In this document: positions 25,581 through 34,067 of the stretch, piece after piece
Layout of the letters: each line of letters opens with the position of its first letter
Position numbering within the stretch: the first letter of the stretch is position 1
DNA from: Marinirhabdus gelatinilytica
GTDB taxonomy: Bacteria; Bacteroidota; Bacteroidia; Flavobacteriales; Flavobacteriaceae
Length of the DNA stretch: 64,000 nt
Direction of reading: 5' to 3'
Assembly (NCBI RefSeq): GCF_003353425.1
Contig: NZ_QRAO01000001.1
Location: forward strand, 868,001 to 932,000
The notes under the pieces: generated by a model
The model's database searches: none
The model's input: only the letters and a program-made list of their open reading frames with translations
Told to the model about the DNA's origin: nothing
Program-made: the position numbers and the translations under genes

Positions 25581-26909
25581 ATGGATATAAAACAATTTGA
25601 ATACAAACCATTGGCGCATTATTCCTATGCGATTATAAGCGAAGGCAAAATGGCCGTTATTGACCCAGAGCGTGACCCGAAGCAGTACTACGATTTCGCA
25701 AAAGCCAACAATGCTAAAATCGTTGCAGTTATTGAAACACATCCCCACGCAGATTTTGTAAGTTCCCATTTACAGATTCATAAAGAAACCGGTGCAACAA
25801 TTTATAACAGTGAAAAAACCGGTGCAGATTACCCACACACCGCTTTTGATGAAGGCGGCACCTTAAAAATTGGTAATGTTGTACTAACGGCAATCAATAC
25901 ACCAGGCCACTCGCCAGATAGTATAACGGTAGTTGCAACCCAAAATGATAAAACAGTACTTTTTACTGGCGATACGCTATTTATAGGCGATGTTGGTCGT
26001 CCAGACTTACGCGAAAAGGCAGGAAATATGCAAGCCAAACGAGAAGAGTTGGCTGAAATGATGTATGATACCATACAGAATAAGTTCAATGGTTTACCAG
26101 ATGATGCCATTGTTTATCCCGCTCACGGTGCAGGTTCACTTTGTGGAAAAAGTATGAGTGATGACAACAGCAGTACTTTAGGTAACGAACGAATGGGCAA
26201 TTGGGCTTTTAAAGAACAATCGAAAGAAGAATTCATAGAGAAACTTTTGGATAGTCAACCATTCATACCCTCATATTTTGGTTATGATGTAGATACAAAT
26301 AAAGATGGTGCAGAGAATGTTCAACCATCCATAGATAGAATCCCATTTAAGGAAAATGCTACAGCCAAAGGTTTAATTGTTGACGTTCGCGATGAGGAAA
26401 TCTTTAAAAAAGGACATCTTGAAGGCAGTTTTAACATTCAGGCAGTTTCAGATAATGCAAAATTTGAAACTTGGTTAGGTGCCATTGTAGAACCAGAAGA
26501 AGAATTTACTTTAGTTATAGATAGTAAAGAAAACAAAGAAAAACATTTGCACCGTGTGGCTAAAATAGGTTATGAAAAACAATTAAAGCAAGTTATAACG
26601 CTTTCTGATAAAAATTTAGTTTCTACCCAGGCCTTGGACTTGAAAGACTTTAAGAACAATCCTGATAATTATACCATTATAGACATTCGTAATAAAAGCG
26701 AAATTGAAGAAGGAAAATATTTTGATAGCGCCTTAGCTCATCCTCTAAATGAACTTCGAGATACGTCTGAAGATATACCTACAGATAACCCAATTGTAGT
26801 GCATTGCGCAGGTGGTTATCGCAGTGCTGCTGGAAGTAGTATTCTTCAGAAAAAACTTAATGATGTAACAGTGTATGATTTAAGTGATGACATAAAGGAA
26901 TTCAAATAA
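25581..26909 (+). CDS. MBL-fold persulfide-dioxygenase-like protein with two rhodanese domains
   Basis: Likely oxidises glutathione-type persulfide to sulfite and handles sulfane sulfur. 442 residues. N-terminal metallo-beta-lactamase domain of the ETHE1/BLH type: ETHPHADFVSSH, TPGHSPDS, FTGDTLFIGDVGRPDL, YPAHGAGS. Then two rhodanese domains: the first (~260-345, VDVRDEEIFKKGHLEG) has Asp-Ser where the catalytic Cys would be; the second (~365-442, IDIRNKSEIEEG) has the active loop HCAGGYRSA. Sits behind operator 2. A sulfite product would fit the adjacent TauE exporter. Confidence 0.92.
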   Translation: MDIKQFEYKPLAHYSYAIISEGKMAVIDPERDPKQYYDFAKANNAKIVAVIETHPHADFVSSHLQIHKETGATIYNSEKTGADYPHTAFDEGGTLKIGNVVLTAINTPGHSPDSITVVATQNDKTVLFTGDTLFIGDVGRPDLREKAGNMQAKREELAEMMYDTIQNKFNGLPDDAIVYPAHGAGSLCGKSMSDDNSSTLGNERMGNWAFKEQSKEEFIEKLLDSQPFIPSYFGYDVDTNKDGAENVQPSIDRIPFKENATAKGLIVDVRDEEIFKKGHLEGSFNIQAVSDNAKFETWLGAIVEPEEEFTLVIDSKENKEKHLHRVAKIGYEKQLKQVITLSDKNLVSTQALDLKDFKNNPDNYTIIDIRNKSEIEEGKYFDSALAHPLNELRDTSEDIPTDNPIVVHCAGGYRSAAGSSILQKKLNDVTVYDLSDDIKEFK

Positions 26910-26929
26910 AACCTAAAAGCATATAGGTT

Positions 26930-26967
26930 AACGGCATCAACTTTAAAATTGATGCCGTTTTTTTTAA
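26930..26967. terminator. Bidirectional terminator
   Basis: Arms AACGGCATCAA (26930-26940) and TTGATGCCGTT (26949-26959), 11 bp perfect, with T-run on the + side and A-rich on the other. It serves the converging MBL-rhodanese (+) and TlpA (-) genes. Confidence 0.85.
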
Positions 26968-26974
26968 TTGTTTT

Positions 26975-27604
26975 TTACTTTAAATCTAACAAAAAATCCT
27001 TGAATTCTTGGTCACTATAATCGGCCATACCTTTATGAGTCAAAGCCAAATTGCCAGCCGCATCAATTATATAGGTTGTTGGTAATGAAGATGATTGGAA
27101 CATTTCTGGAAGATTACTCGCAGGAGCGTAAATCGGTAAATCATAACCCTTGCGCTTATCAAAATCTTTAGCCTTTTCAAAATCATCATCGAAGGACAAC
27201 ATTACAAACGCAACTTCATCGCCCATTTCTTCGTGCAATTCATCGATACTGGGCATTTCGGCAATACAAGGCGGACACCAAGTTGCCCAAAAATTCAAAA
27301 ATATAACCTTACCTTTAAATTCTTTCAATGACCTTGTTTTGCCTTCAGCGTCAATCAATTTTAGGTTCAAATCTGCTTTGGTAAGATTTGGCATTGATGC
27401 CTCATCGTTATTTTCATTGTTTCTTACCTGCGCAATTTCTTCTACATCAGGATTCATCAAGCCTGTAGCGAGTAATCCGCGTTGCGCAAAACCTACGACT
27501 TCTGTATGTAAACCAGTTGCGTAAAGTGTAATGGCCACTATCGCAAAAATTCCATATTGTATCCACGTTTTCTTTTTGTTTTTATTTTCTTTCTTAGTAT
27601 TCAT
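26975..27604 (-). CDS. TlpA-like thioredoxin-fold protein
   Basis: 209 residues with one N-terminal membrane anchor and a periplasmic TlpA/ResA-type domain: FKGKVIFLNFWATWCPPCIAEMPS carries the CPPC redox pair, followed by the cis-Pro region SSLPTTYIID. Probably a membrane-tethered thiol-disulfide protein that reduces or transfers sulfur from SoxB/DsrE neighbours. Last gene of the - strand sulfur operon, 11 nt after the SoxB-like gene. Confidence 0.9.
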   Translation of the reverse strand: MNTKKENKNKKKTWIQYGIFAIVAITLYATGLHTEVVGFAQRGLLATGLMNPDVEEIAQVRNNENNDEASMPNLTKADLNLKLIDAEGKTRSLKEFKGKVIFLNFWATWCPPCIAEMPSIDELHEEMGDEVAFVMLSFDDDFEKAKDFDKRKGYDLPIYAPASNLPEMFQSSSLPTTYIIDAAGNLALTHKGMADYSDQEFKDFLLDLK

Positions 27605-27615
27605 AACTTTAATTT

Positions 27616-29274
27616 TTATTGAAATTTATAGTTAGTTTTGGGCACGGTCGAAAAGGAATACGTGCCGAGATATTCACAATAGGCTCTTCCTTCCAAGGTG
27701 GGCGATATGGGCGAATTTTTTTTAAGATATTCCTCTACCACATCGTGAATGGTATAATCCATTACTTCCACATCTTTCACATTAGCCATCCTGCAAAGAT
27801 TTTCAATTGGGTCGCCTGGTCGTACACAAGCAGAAATCGTGTAGAATTTGTCATCTTTCATAGGCTCGTCGTTGACCGTTATTGCTGAGATACGGTTTCC
27901 ACGTTCGTTTTGACTATTAAAATTAACTTTCATTCCAGAGAACCGAACCAACCAGCCACCAAAACGTTCGGTTGGGTTTTGGGAAAAGGCATTGTGCATT
28001 TCCTTTTCTAACCAATCTTTTATTTGTTTACCAGTCGCCTTTCCTGTCTTTACTTTTTCGTTTACAGGTAGTAAATTCCAAAGATTTGCACGAGTAATAG
28101 GTGCAGACTTCCCGTCTTCGGGAACGATGGGATTACCAAATCTAAAACCGTTTGATATTGAAATATCAGCACCCGTTTTCCAACGTGCGGCATCGGTAAT
28201 CATATTGTCCATTGGGTTTTCAACAGTAAGATAGCGATAAATAGGTGTCTTTGTGTACCCAATCACTGTTTCCAAATGCTCTTCGTAGGGCGCTTTTGCC
28301 TTATCAACAAGCGACTGTACTTCCTTATCAGCTGGAAAAACCTCTGGGTCAACATCAATAAGTTCATAATCATCATCCACCAATATGCCATCCACAAAAT
28401 GCAAGGTAAGCTTACCAACAAAAGAACCAAACGCACCTGGTTCGGTAACCTTGGCGAATTTGCCTTGTATAGGTTTGCGCACGCGCTCGTGTGTGTCATT
28501 CCCTAATATGTAATCTACACTTTCTGAAATGGTATTGTTTGCGAGTTCGACCTGTTTAAAAACACCAAGATGCGTTACTAAAAAAAGTACATCCAAGTCT
28601 TCATTGACCTTTAAATCATCCACTTGCTTTTTCAAAACATTGGTAAGTCCACTAAAGGCAATCCCTTTACTAAAAATTGGATTTTGCCTAACGGGAACAT
28701 CAGGATCGTTTATGCCCATAAAGCCAATACGAACACCTTCTATTTCTTTAACAGAATAAGCGGGAAACAAAAGTTCTTCGCTTTTTTCGTGGTACATATT
28801 CTGTGCAATGACATCCGTGTCATATCCCTGCATCACATCTATCATCACGTCCTTGCCGTACACCACTTCCCAGTTACCTGGGATGATGACGTCATAGCCC
28901 ATATTTTTGATGAGTTCGAGCATTACTTTACCTTCAGACAGCGCCGTGTAACCACTGCCTTGTATTAGGTCGCCACCATCAACTATAATTGTTCTATTGG
29001 GATTTTTTTGTCGTTCCATTTTAAAGAGCGTCTTTATATTGGCCAAACCGCCACGATTTTTAAAAAGTACGTTCTCGTTTTCCCAAAAAAGTTCGGGATG
29101 TGTATCAAGCTGTCCGTGTATATCGGCAGTTTGTAATATAGTGATGCTCAAGGTGTCTCGTACAGAATTGTTTGTTCCCATTCCATTCGATATTTCTGTT
29201 TTGCACGAGACCAAAACCAATAGTATTCCAATTATCGAAAGAGCTGCAATGACACTTTTCTTAAATATTCTCAT
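27616..29274 (-). CDS. SoxB-like / 5'-nucleotidase-family metallophosphoesterase lipoprotein
   Basis: 552 residues; lipobox LVSC-K. Two-metal phosphoesterase motifs: QTADIHGQLD, GGLANI, DGGDLIQGS, GNWEVVYG, THLGVFKQ, GNDTHERV; then the 5'-nucleotidase C-terminal domain (DNMITDAARWKTGADISISN). GNWE, rather than GNHE/GNHD, is the SoxB form. So a thiosulfohydrolase-like activity on Cys-bound sulfur is likely, but no SoxAX/YZ/CD is present in the window. Located between DsrE and TlpA genes with 2 and 11 nt spacings. Confidence 0.85.
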   Translation of the reverse strand: MRIFKKSVIAALSIIGILLVLVSCKTEISNGMGTNNSVRDTLSITILQTADIHGQLDTHPELFWENENVLFKNRGGLANIKTLFKMERQKNPNRTIIVDGGDLIQGSGYTALSEGKVMLELIKNMGYDVIIPGNWEVVYGKDVMIDVMQGYDTDVIAQNMYHEKSEELLFPAYSVKEIEGVRIGFMGINDPDVPVRQNPIFSKGIAFSGLTNVLKKQVDDLKVNEDLDVLFLVTHLGVFKQVELANNTISESVDYILGNDTHERVRKPIQGKFAKVTEPGAFGSFVGKLTLHFVDGILVDDDYELIDVDPEVFPADKEVQSLVDKAKAPYEEHLETVIGYTKTPIYRYLTVENPMDNMITDAARWKTGADISISNGFRFGNPIVPEDGKSAPITRANLWNLLPVNEKVKTGKATGKQIKDWLEKEMHNAFSQNPTERFGGWLVRFSGMKVNFNSQNERGNRISAITVNDEPMKDDKFYTISACVRPGDPIENLCRMANVKDVEVMDYTIHDVVEEYLKKNSPISPTLEGRAYCEYLGTYSFSTVPKTNYKFQ

Positions 29275-29276
29275 AA

Positions 29277-29702
29277 TTATAGGCTTAAACTTTTATATCC
29301 TATTTTCTGAAGCTGAAAGTTGTATAGAATACCATTTTCGACGGTTTTCATTTCTTTGGGTACTTTCGTTTTATCAACCTTGAATTTATTGAGCGAAAAA
29401 CCACAGGCCACCAATTGGACACCAGCATTTTCAGCACGCTCTATAAAGCTTTTCATTTTAGAGCTATCTGTAATATCGCCAATTTCCTTGCCGCAAACGA
29501 TAACTTCAAACTGACCAAAATTGCTACCATCTTCTTCTTTTAATGATTCCGCAGTTAAAATTATTGGTTCTAATTGGGGCACTTTTTTAGTGAGTACCAC
29601 ATAATTATGTTTGTTTGTATCTACAGTGTTTTGCGCTAAGGAACTACAACTTGTAAAAAGAGTCATTACTATTACTACTGTACTATAAAAAATTGTTTTC
29701 AT
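29277..29702 (-). CDS. DsrE-family sulfur-transfer protein (exported)
   Basis: 141 residues with a lipoprotein-like signal (LFTSC-S). The body fits the DsrE/F fold: FGQFEVIVCGKEIGDI, SFIERAENAGVQLVACGFSLNKF. The second Cys, in VACGFS, is at the usual catalytic position. DsrE proteins relay sulfane sulfur on Cys. Export is unusual for classical DsrEFH and fits the periplasmic SoxB-like and TlpA partners. 2 nt from the SoxB-like gene. Confidence 0.85.
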   Translation of the reverse strand: MKTIFYSTVVIVMTLFTSCSSLAQNTVDTNKHNYVVLTKKVPQLEPIILTAESLKEEDGSNFGQFEVIVCGKEIGDITDSSKMKSFIERAENAGVQLVACGFSLNKFKVDKTKVPKEMKTVENGILYNFQLQKIGYKSLSL

Positions 29703-29708
29703 TTTAAT

Positions 29709-30107
29709 TTATTTTAAAAGGTTACTGGTGTCGTTCAGTATAAAAAAAAGAAGTCCACCGAGAATTGCTATATTTTTAAAGAGTGGTCCAAGGGTTGTAA
29801 TTTGCCCTACTTGAACCGTTAATGTGATGGGTATTAAAACCGTCATCAAAACTATTGCCGCCCATTTGGTTTTATATCCTATCAGGAATATAAAACCTGC
29901 TGTTAACATTACGATACCAGAGATAATGATTAGCCACTGAGGTTCGCCAAAGAAATAGGCAATACCCTTAAAACTGGCTTGTTCAATACGTTTGGCAGTT
30001 TTCTCTATGTTAAGCAAGTGATTAAAACCTGCAACGAGAAATATGCCGCTCACCAATATGCGTAATAGTTGTATGGAACGACGGCTTATTAAAATTTTTG
30101 TCGTCAT
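29709..30107 (-). CDS. DoxX-family membrane protein
   Basis: 132 residues, four membrane segments, with LRILVSGIFLVAGFNHLLN and the YFFGEPQWLIIISG-like middle of the DoxX family. DoxX relatives occur with quinone-linked thiosulfate or sulfur oxidation enzymes (DoxD/TQO). Here it may pass electrons from the SoxB/DsrE/TlpA system to quinone. The role is inferred from context; 6 nt separate it from the DsrE gene. Confidence 0.85.
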   Translation of the reverse strand: MTTKILISRRSIQLLRILVSGIFLVAGFNHLLNIEKTAKRIEQASFKGIAYFFGEPQWLIIISGIVMLTAGFIFLIGYKTKWAAIVLMTVLIPITLTVQVGQITTLGPLFKNIAILGGLLFFILNDTSNLLK

Positions 30108-30232
30108 TATAAATGATGTAAAAAATGATTGAATTTGCGTGGTGTTTATCCATAATGGTTTAACAGACCATAATTATGATGTGTGAAAGAGCAGTACGGA
30201 AGCACCAACTTTAAAATTTTATAAAAAAGTGA

Positions 30233-30595
30233 TTACACCAAACGTGGTGGCGGAGAATCGTTATCTAAATAGCGATAACTTAGTACTGAAAAAAAATGTT
30301 CATTGAAAATTGCTGTAGGTCTTGAAATATTTGTTTCCCAAGAGAAAAATTCAAATTGAAACTGCGAGGTACAAATACCATTTAGCATAACAACTTGTGA
30401 AGTGCTAATGTCAACTTGCGAAAATTCGATTGTTTTATTTGTCTGTTTTGGGGAGTTTTTCTTTTTACAATTAGGTTTTACAAAAGATATGTCATTTCCG
30501 CTGAACAAAGCGTTCAACCCACTTGCATCGATGACGATAAACTTCGCCATAAAGATGAATGTAAGAAATAACGCTATATAAGTTTTAGATTTCAC
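30233..30595 (-). CDS. Hypothetical exported/membrane protein ending DSPPPRLV
   Basis: 120 residues: an N-terminal hydrophobic segment (YIALFLTFIFMAKFIVI), a short KKKNSPK basic stretch after CKKK, and a C-terminus LDNDSPPPRLV. No family is recognised. It is the first gene behind operator 3 and its -7 box, 125 nt upstream of DoxX, so it probably heads the sulfur operon. Confidence 0.7.
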   Translation of the reverse strand: MKSKTYIALFLTFIFMAKFIVIDASGLNALFSGNDISFVKPNCKKKNSPKQTNKTIEFSQVDISTSQVVMLNGICTSQFQFEFFSWETNISRPTAIFNEHFFSVLSYRYLDNDSPPPRLV

Positions 30596-30603
30596 AATTG
30601 ATA

Positions 30604-30611
30604 CAAAAATA
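30604..30611 (-). promoter_or_regulatory. -7 box of the - strand sulfur operon
   Basis: TATTTTTG on the - strand, just upstream of the start at 30595; its last base is 30604. Confidence 0.6.
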
Positions 30612-30633
30612 AGAGAAAGGGTTTGTTCTATGT

Positions 30634-30647
30634 GTAACCTTTGTTAC
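30634..30647 (-). promoter_or_regulatory. Crp/Fnr-type operator 3
   Basis: GTAAC-N4-GTTAC perfect arms. Centre 30640.5 lies 36.5 nt from the last base of the - strand -7 box (30604), the same spacing as operators 1, 2 and 4. Confidence 0.75.
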
Positions 30648-30714
30648 CTAACTTAATATAATTTAAAACAGGTAGGATATACGTAAAAAACAAATACGTT
30701 AGCCTCAGGTTTTA

Positions 30715-30870
30715 TCACTTTAGTACTTGAAATGCCCAAACTATTAACAAAAATCCAACACCCGTTATTGCCGGCGCTGGTATTTTCATAACAATGCCAA
30801 CAACAATCATTGCAAGGGCAGTTAAAGCGAGTAGTATAGAAATCAAGTTTAATTTTTTATTACGTGTCAT
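30715..30870 (-). CDS. 51-residue two-helix membrane protein
   Basis: MTRNKKLNLISILLAL... with two hydrophobic helices separated by MKIPAPAITG, ending AFQVLK. It lies upstream of the hypothetical gene on the same strand, before operator 3. A basic start and two clean helices suggest a real small gene. Family not recognised. Confidence 0.55.
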   Translation of the reverse strand: MTRNKKLNLISILLALTALAMIVVGIVMKIPAPAITGVGFLLIVWAFQVLK

Positions 30871-30916
30871 AATCTTCAATTTTATTTAATGATAATAAAA
30901 ATCAATTCAGATTAAT

Positions 30917-30930
30917 GTAACTATTGTTAC
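30917..30930 (+). promoter_or_regulatory. Crp/Fnr-type operator 4 (YeeE promoter)
   Basis: GTAAC-TATT-GTTAC perfect arms. Centre 30923.5 is 36.5 nt upstream of the last base of CATCTTTG (30953-30960), a one-mismatch -7 box. Confidence 0.75.
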
Positions 30931-30975
30931 CGTTTGGCTATATTGAAATCAGCATCTTTGCATAAATTTTATAAT

Positions 30976-31533
30976 ATGGATTTGATATATGAACCGTGGC
31001 CGTGGTATGTGGCGGGACCACTTATTGCCCTTGTGATGTTCGTTTTATTGCTCGTTGGTAAGCAATTTGGAATGTCGTCAAACCTTCGGACAGCTTGTGC
31101 TGCTGTGGGCGCTGGAAAAGCATCTGAATTTTTTAAATTTGATTGGAAGGCCGAACGATGGAACTTGATGGTTGTACTCGGTGCAATTCTTGGCGGTTTT
31201 ATTGCATCCACCTATTTGAGTGAAAATACAGTAAACATTAATTCCGAAATCGCTCAACAACTATCTGATGATTACAACATCAAGAGTGCTGGCCAAGCAT
31301 ACCTTCCAACTGAAATCTTTGCTGCCGAAAATCTTGCTAACCCATTAAACATTGCCATTTTGCTAATTGGTGGAATACTTGTGGGATTTGGCGCAAGATA
31401 TGCCGGTGGTTGTACATCTGGTCACGCCATTTCTGGATTGAGTAATTTACAATTACCATCGTTGATAGCCGTCATAGGCTTCTTCATTGGTGGACTTGTT
31501 ATGATTCATTTATTATACCCTATTATCTTTTAA
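30976..31533 (+). CDS. YeeE/YedE-type sulfur transporter, first half
   Basis: 185 residues from the ATG at 30976 (an upstream in-frame TTG at 30934 lies between the operator and the -7 box, so cannot be the start). About four membrane helices. Carries NLRTACAAVGAG and GARYAGGCTSGHAISG, the Cys-bearing repeats that carry thiosulfate in characterised YeeE. Works with the next gene, 3 nt downstream, as a split transporter. Confidence 0.88.
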   Translation: MDLIYEPWPWYVAGPLIALVMFVLLLVGKQFGMSSNLRTACAAVGAGKASEFFKFDWKAERWNLMVVLGAILGGFIASTYLSENTVNINSEIAQQLSDDYNIKSAGQAYLPTEIFAAENLANPLNIAILLIGGILVGFGARYAGGCTSGHAISGLSNLQLPSLIAVIGFFIGGLVMIHLLYPIIF

Positions 31534-31536
31534 ATT

Positions 31537-31950
31537 ATGCGTTATATCACATACTTAGTTATTGGTACTTTCTTCGGAATAATTATGTTTAAATCTGAAG
31601 CTGCATCGTGGTTTCGCATTTATGAAATGTTCCAGTTTGGCAGCTTTCATATGTACGGTATTATAGGTTCCGCCTTGGTTCTTGGTGTTATTGGTATTCA
31701 AGTCATCAAAAGAAAAAACATCAAACCTTTGAATGGAAGCGAAATGAGTTTGCAGCCAAAGAATAAAAGCGTTGCTCGGTATCTTATTGGTGGAATAATC
31801 TTTGGATTGGGCTGGGCACTTGCAGGTGCTTGTCCAGGGCCTATGTATGTTCTTGCAGGGGCAGGCTATATCTCTATTTTAATAGTGATTTTTGGGGCAG
31901 TCGTTGGAACTTTTTTATATGGTTTGATTAAGGACAGGTTGCCACATTAA
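31537..31950 (+). CDS. YeeE/YedE-type sulfur transporter, second half
   Basis: 137 residues, four helices. Contains GLGWALAGACPGPMYVLAGAG, the matching Cys-containing half-motif (ACPGP). Together with the upstream gene it makes up a full YeeE-like protein; split forms are common in bacteria. Imported thiosulfate or sulfane sulfur would feed the MBL-rhodanese and SoxB/DsrE enzymes. Confidence 0.88.
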   Translation: MRYITYLVIGTFFGIIMFKSEAASWFRIYEMFQFGSFHMYGIIGSALVLGVIGIQVIKRKNIKPLNGSEMSLQPKNKSVARYLIGGIIFGLGWALAGACPGPMYVLAGAGYISILIVIFGAVVGTFLYGLIKDRLPH

Positions 31951-32027
31951 TAAAATAAACTTTTTGATTTTTTTATTTAAATGTTTTCTTTCTATTTGTG
32001 AAACTGAAAAGTAAAATTAATTTTCAT

Positions 32028-32035
32028 TAGTTTTG
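32028..32035 (+). promoter_or_regulatory. -7 box before the His-rich efflux operon
   Basis: TAGTTTTG fits TAnnTTTG but lies only 6 nt before the ATG at 32042, which would give a nearly leaderless mRNA. Confidence 0.4.
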
Positions 32036-32041
32036 TATTTG

Positions 32042-32482
32042 ATGCAAAAACCAAATAAAATAGCGGCATTCTTCTTTTTAGGCTTATTTAGTCTAATGAT
32101 GCTGCATCAGGTTCTTCCACATTTGCATCATCAGCACGAGGAAACGCATTCCCATTCAGATATTGCGCATACTGGCGAACACCATCATCACGATGACGGT
32201 TCTCACGGGAAAGAAGAATCCCCATACGGTTTCTTTGGATTCTTTATGGATATGCACGTTCATTCAACGGTGTCCAGCGATATTGTTGTACTTAAAAGGA
32301 ATACTGTTGAGCAACAGACTACTGTAGATGACAATATTGTAAAAGCTGTATCTGATTTTCAAGAATTTTATGTCGTTGATAAAAGGCAAAACGCTAAGCC
32401 CCCAATTTATCAACCACCCAGCTGTTATTTCAACTCTTACCTTTCATCCCTCGATTTACGGGGTCCACCATTTTTAGGTTAA
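32042..32482 (+). CDS. His-rich small exported protein at the head of the Czc-type operon
   Basis: 146 residues from the ATG at 32042 (a TTG three codons earlier is less likely). A hydrophobic N-terminal segment is followed by His clusters (HLHHQHEE, HTGEHHHHDDGSHGKEE), candidate Zn/Co/Cd or Cu ligands. The C-terminus ends DLRGPP. It precedes CzcC-like, His-rich and CzcB-like genes on the same strand. Family not formally recognised; a periplasmic metal buffer is inferred. Confidence 0.72.
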   Translation: MQKPNKIAAFFFLGLFSLMMLHQVLPHLHHQHEETHSHSDIAHTGEHHHHDDGSHGKEESPYGFFGFFMDMHVHSTVSSDIVVLKRNTVEQQTTVDDNIVKAVSDFQEFYVVDKRQNAKPPIYQPPSCYFNSYLSSLDLRGPPFLG

Positions 32483-32553
32483 TCGTTTAGGAATACCTAC
32501 CGCTACGGAAGGAATCCTCTTATACATTAAGATTAAACCTAAAATTTCAAACA

Positions 32554-33738
32554 ATGAATAAATTCATCGTGTCCGCGATTTGCGGATGCCTGTTCTTTGT
32601 TAGCGGTTTCTCACAGGATAAAAACATTGGGGAACTGCTTAACGAAATAGAACAGAACAACACAGAGTTAAAAGGCTATCAATCGTTCATTGAAAGCCAA
32701 CAACTCGAAAACAAGAGCGCCAATAATTTACCCGACCCACAGCTTTTAGGCTATTATTTGCCATTTGGCGATAACGCAACGGGAAATTATTCCGAATATC
32801 AAATATCGCAATCTTTCGAATTTCCGACGGTTTATGGTTCACGCAGTAAATGGAACGACCTAAAGTCGATACAACTGCAAACGTCCTATGCCAAAAAGCG
32901 GCAGGAAGTTTTGTTGGAAGCGAAATCGGTATTGGTTGAACTCGTTTTCCTTAAAAAGCAGAAAGCCGTTGAAACCGAAAGACGAACCCAAAGCAAACAG
33001 GTTTTTGACCAGATTCAAGAGCTTTATGATAAAGAGCAAGTGGGTATTTTGGATTTGAACAAGGCGAAAATCGCTTGGATTCAAGAGCAATTCGTTGTTC
33101 AACAGATTGAAAGCGAAATCCAAATTGTACTGTCTAAACTTAAAACCTTGAATGGTGGAAAAACCATTGATGGCTTTACACCAGATATTGATTTAATTAA
33201 TGAGGTTGCTACGGTTGAAAGGCTTTGGCAAGAAAAATTGGCAAACGATCCTTCTTTACAAAGTTTAAAGGCTGCTGAAACGGCTTCGCTTCAAAAAGTA
33301 AAACTGGAAAAAAACAAGGTCTTGCCAAATGTGGCACTCGGTTACAATTATCAGGGTGTTAGTGGTAGCAATTATTCAGGTTTTTACGGTGGCCTTTCTA
33401 TTCCGTTGTGGAACAGCAACAACAAAGTTAAAGCAGCCGAAGCCGATTATGAGTATCAGCAAGTCAACACCCAAGTTATTACTGCATCGCTTTACGCGCA
33501 ATTTCAGGAAACATACAATCGATACGAATTGATGCTCGAAAAATACAATGAGTATCTAACCACAATGGGTAATTTAAACAGCGAACAACTGCTTTTTAAG
33601 GCCTATATGTTGGGCCAATATTCGTTTATGGATTACTATGTAGAGCTTCAGTTTTACCGAAATGCATCTGACAGAATATTGCAGATGGAAAAGGAAATCC
33701 AACTACTACAGGCAGAATTATTAAAACATACTTTATAA
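32554..33738 (+). CDS. czcC: TolC/CzcC-like outer-membrane channel
   Basis: 394 residues with a signal peptide (FFVSGFSQ), then OEP-type helical repeats (ELLNEIEQNNTELKGYQ, NLPDPQLLGYYLPFG and a later VALGYNYQGVSG strand). Forms the outer channel of the second RND pump; the order C, His-rich protein, B, A is that of heavy-metal czc operons in Bacteroidota. Confidence 0.9.
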   Translation: MNKFIVSAICGCLFFVSGFSQDKNIGELLNEIEQNNTELKGYQSFIESQQLENKSANNLPDPQLLGYYLPFGDNATGNYSEYQISQSFEFPTVYGSRSKWNDLKSIQLQTSYAKKRQEVLLEAKSVLVELVFLKKQKAVETERRTQSKQVFDQIQELYDKEQVGILDLNKAKIAWIQEQFVVQQIESEIQIVLSKLKTLNGGKTIDGFTPDIDLINEVATVERLWQEKLANDPSLQSLKAAETASLQKVKLEKNKVLPNVALGYNYQGVSGSNYSGFYGGLSIPLWNSNNKVKAAEADYEYQQVNTQVITASLYAQFQETYNRYELMLEKYNEYLTTMGNLNSEQLLFKAYMLGQYSFMDYYVELQFYRNASDRILQMEKEIQLLQAELLKHTL

Positions 33739-33756
33739 ACCTCAAAAACAAAGATT

Positions 33757-34047
33757 ATGAACATTTCAAAAACAATATTCGCAATAGCAATCGCCTCAAC
33801 TTTTTTGGTAACCTCTTGTAGGGAAACAAAAAAAGAGAGCACAGATGACCACGGTCACGAACACAATGAAGACGGAAGCCATATGCACGAGGAAGACATA
33901 GAACAGGAAGAATTTGAAGTAGGAAAAGATGCTATGGAACAAAACGCTAACGACCAAGGTCACGACCACGATTCGGACGGTAACCATTCAGATGATGATT
34001 CTGATACCCACAAACACGATGATGGGTCAGAACACCACGACCATTAA
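33757..34047 (+). CDS. His/Asp-rich metal-binding lipoprotein
   Basis: 96 residues: lipobox VTSC-R, then an almost entirely acidic and His tail with HGHEHNEDGSHMHEED, HDHDSDGNHSDDDSD and HDDGSEHHDH. Low complexity, no globular domain. It sits between the C and B genes of the pump, so it is likely a periplasmic metal sponge or carrier. The word (D/N)xDGSH recurs in the genes on both sides. Confidence 0.83.
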   Translation: MNISKTIFAIAIASTFLVTSCRETKKESTDDHGHEHNEDGSHMHEEDIEQEEFEVGKDAMEQNANDQGHDHDSDGNHSDDDSDTHKHDDGSEHHDH

Positions 34048-34067
34048 AAATCAAAAACATACGAAAG

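Noticed and set aside
30108-30232. GTAAC-type operator directly before DoxX
   Set aside because: None found; DoxX is more likely read from the promoter at 30604-30647.
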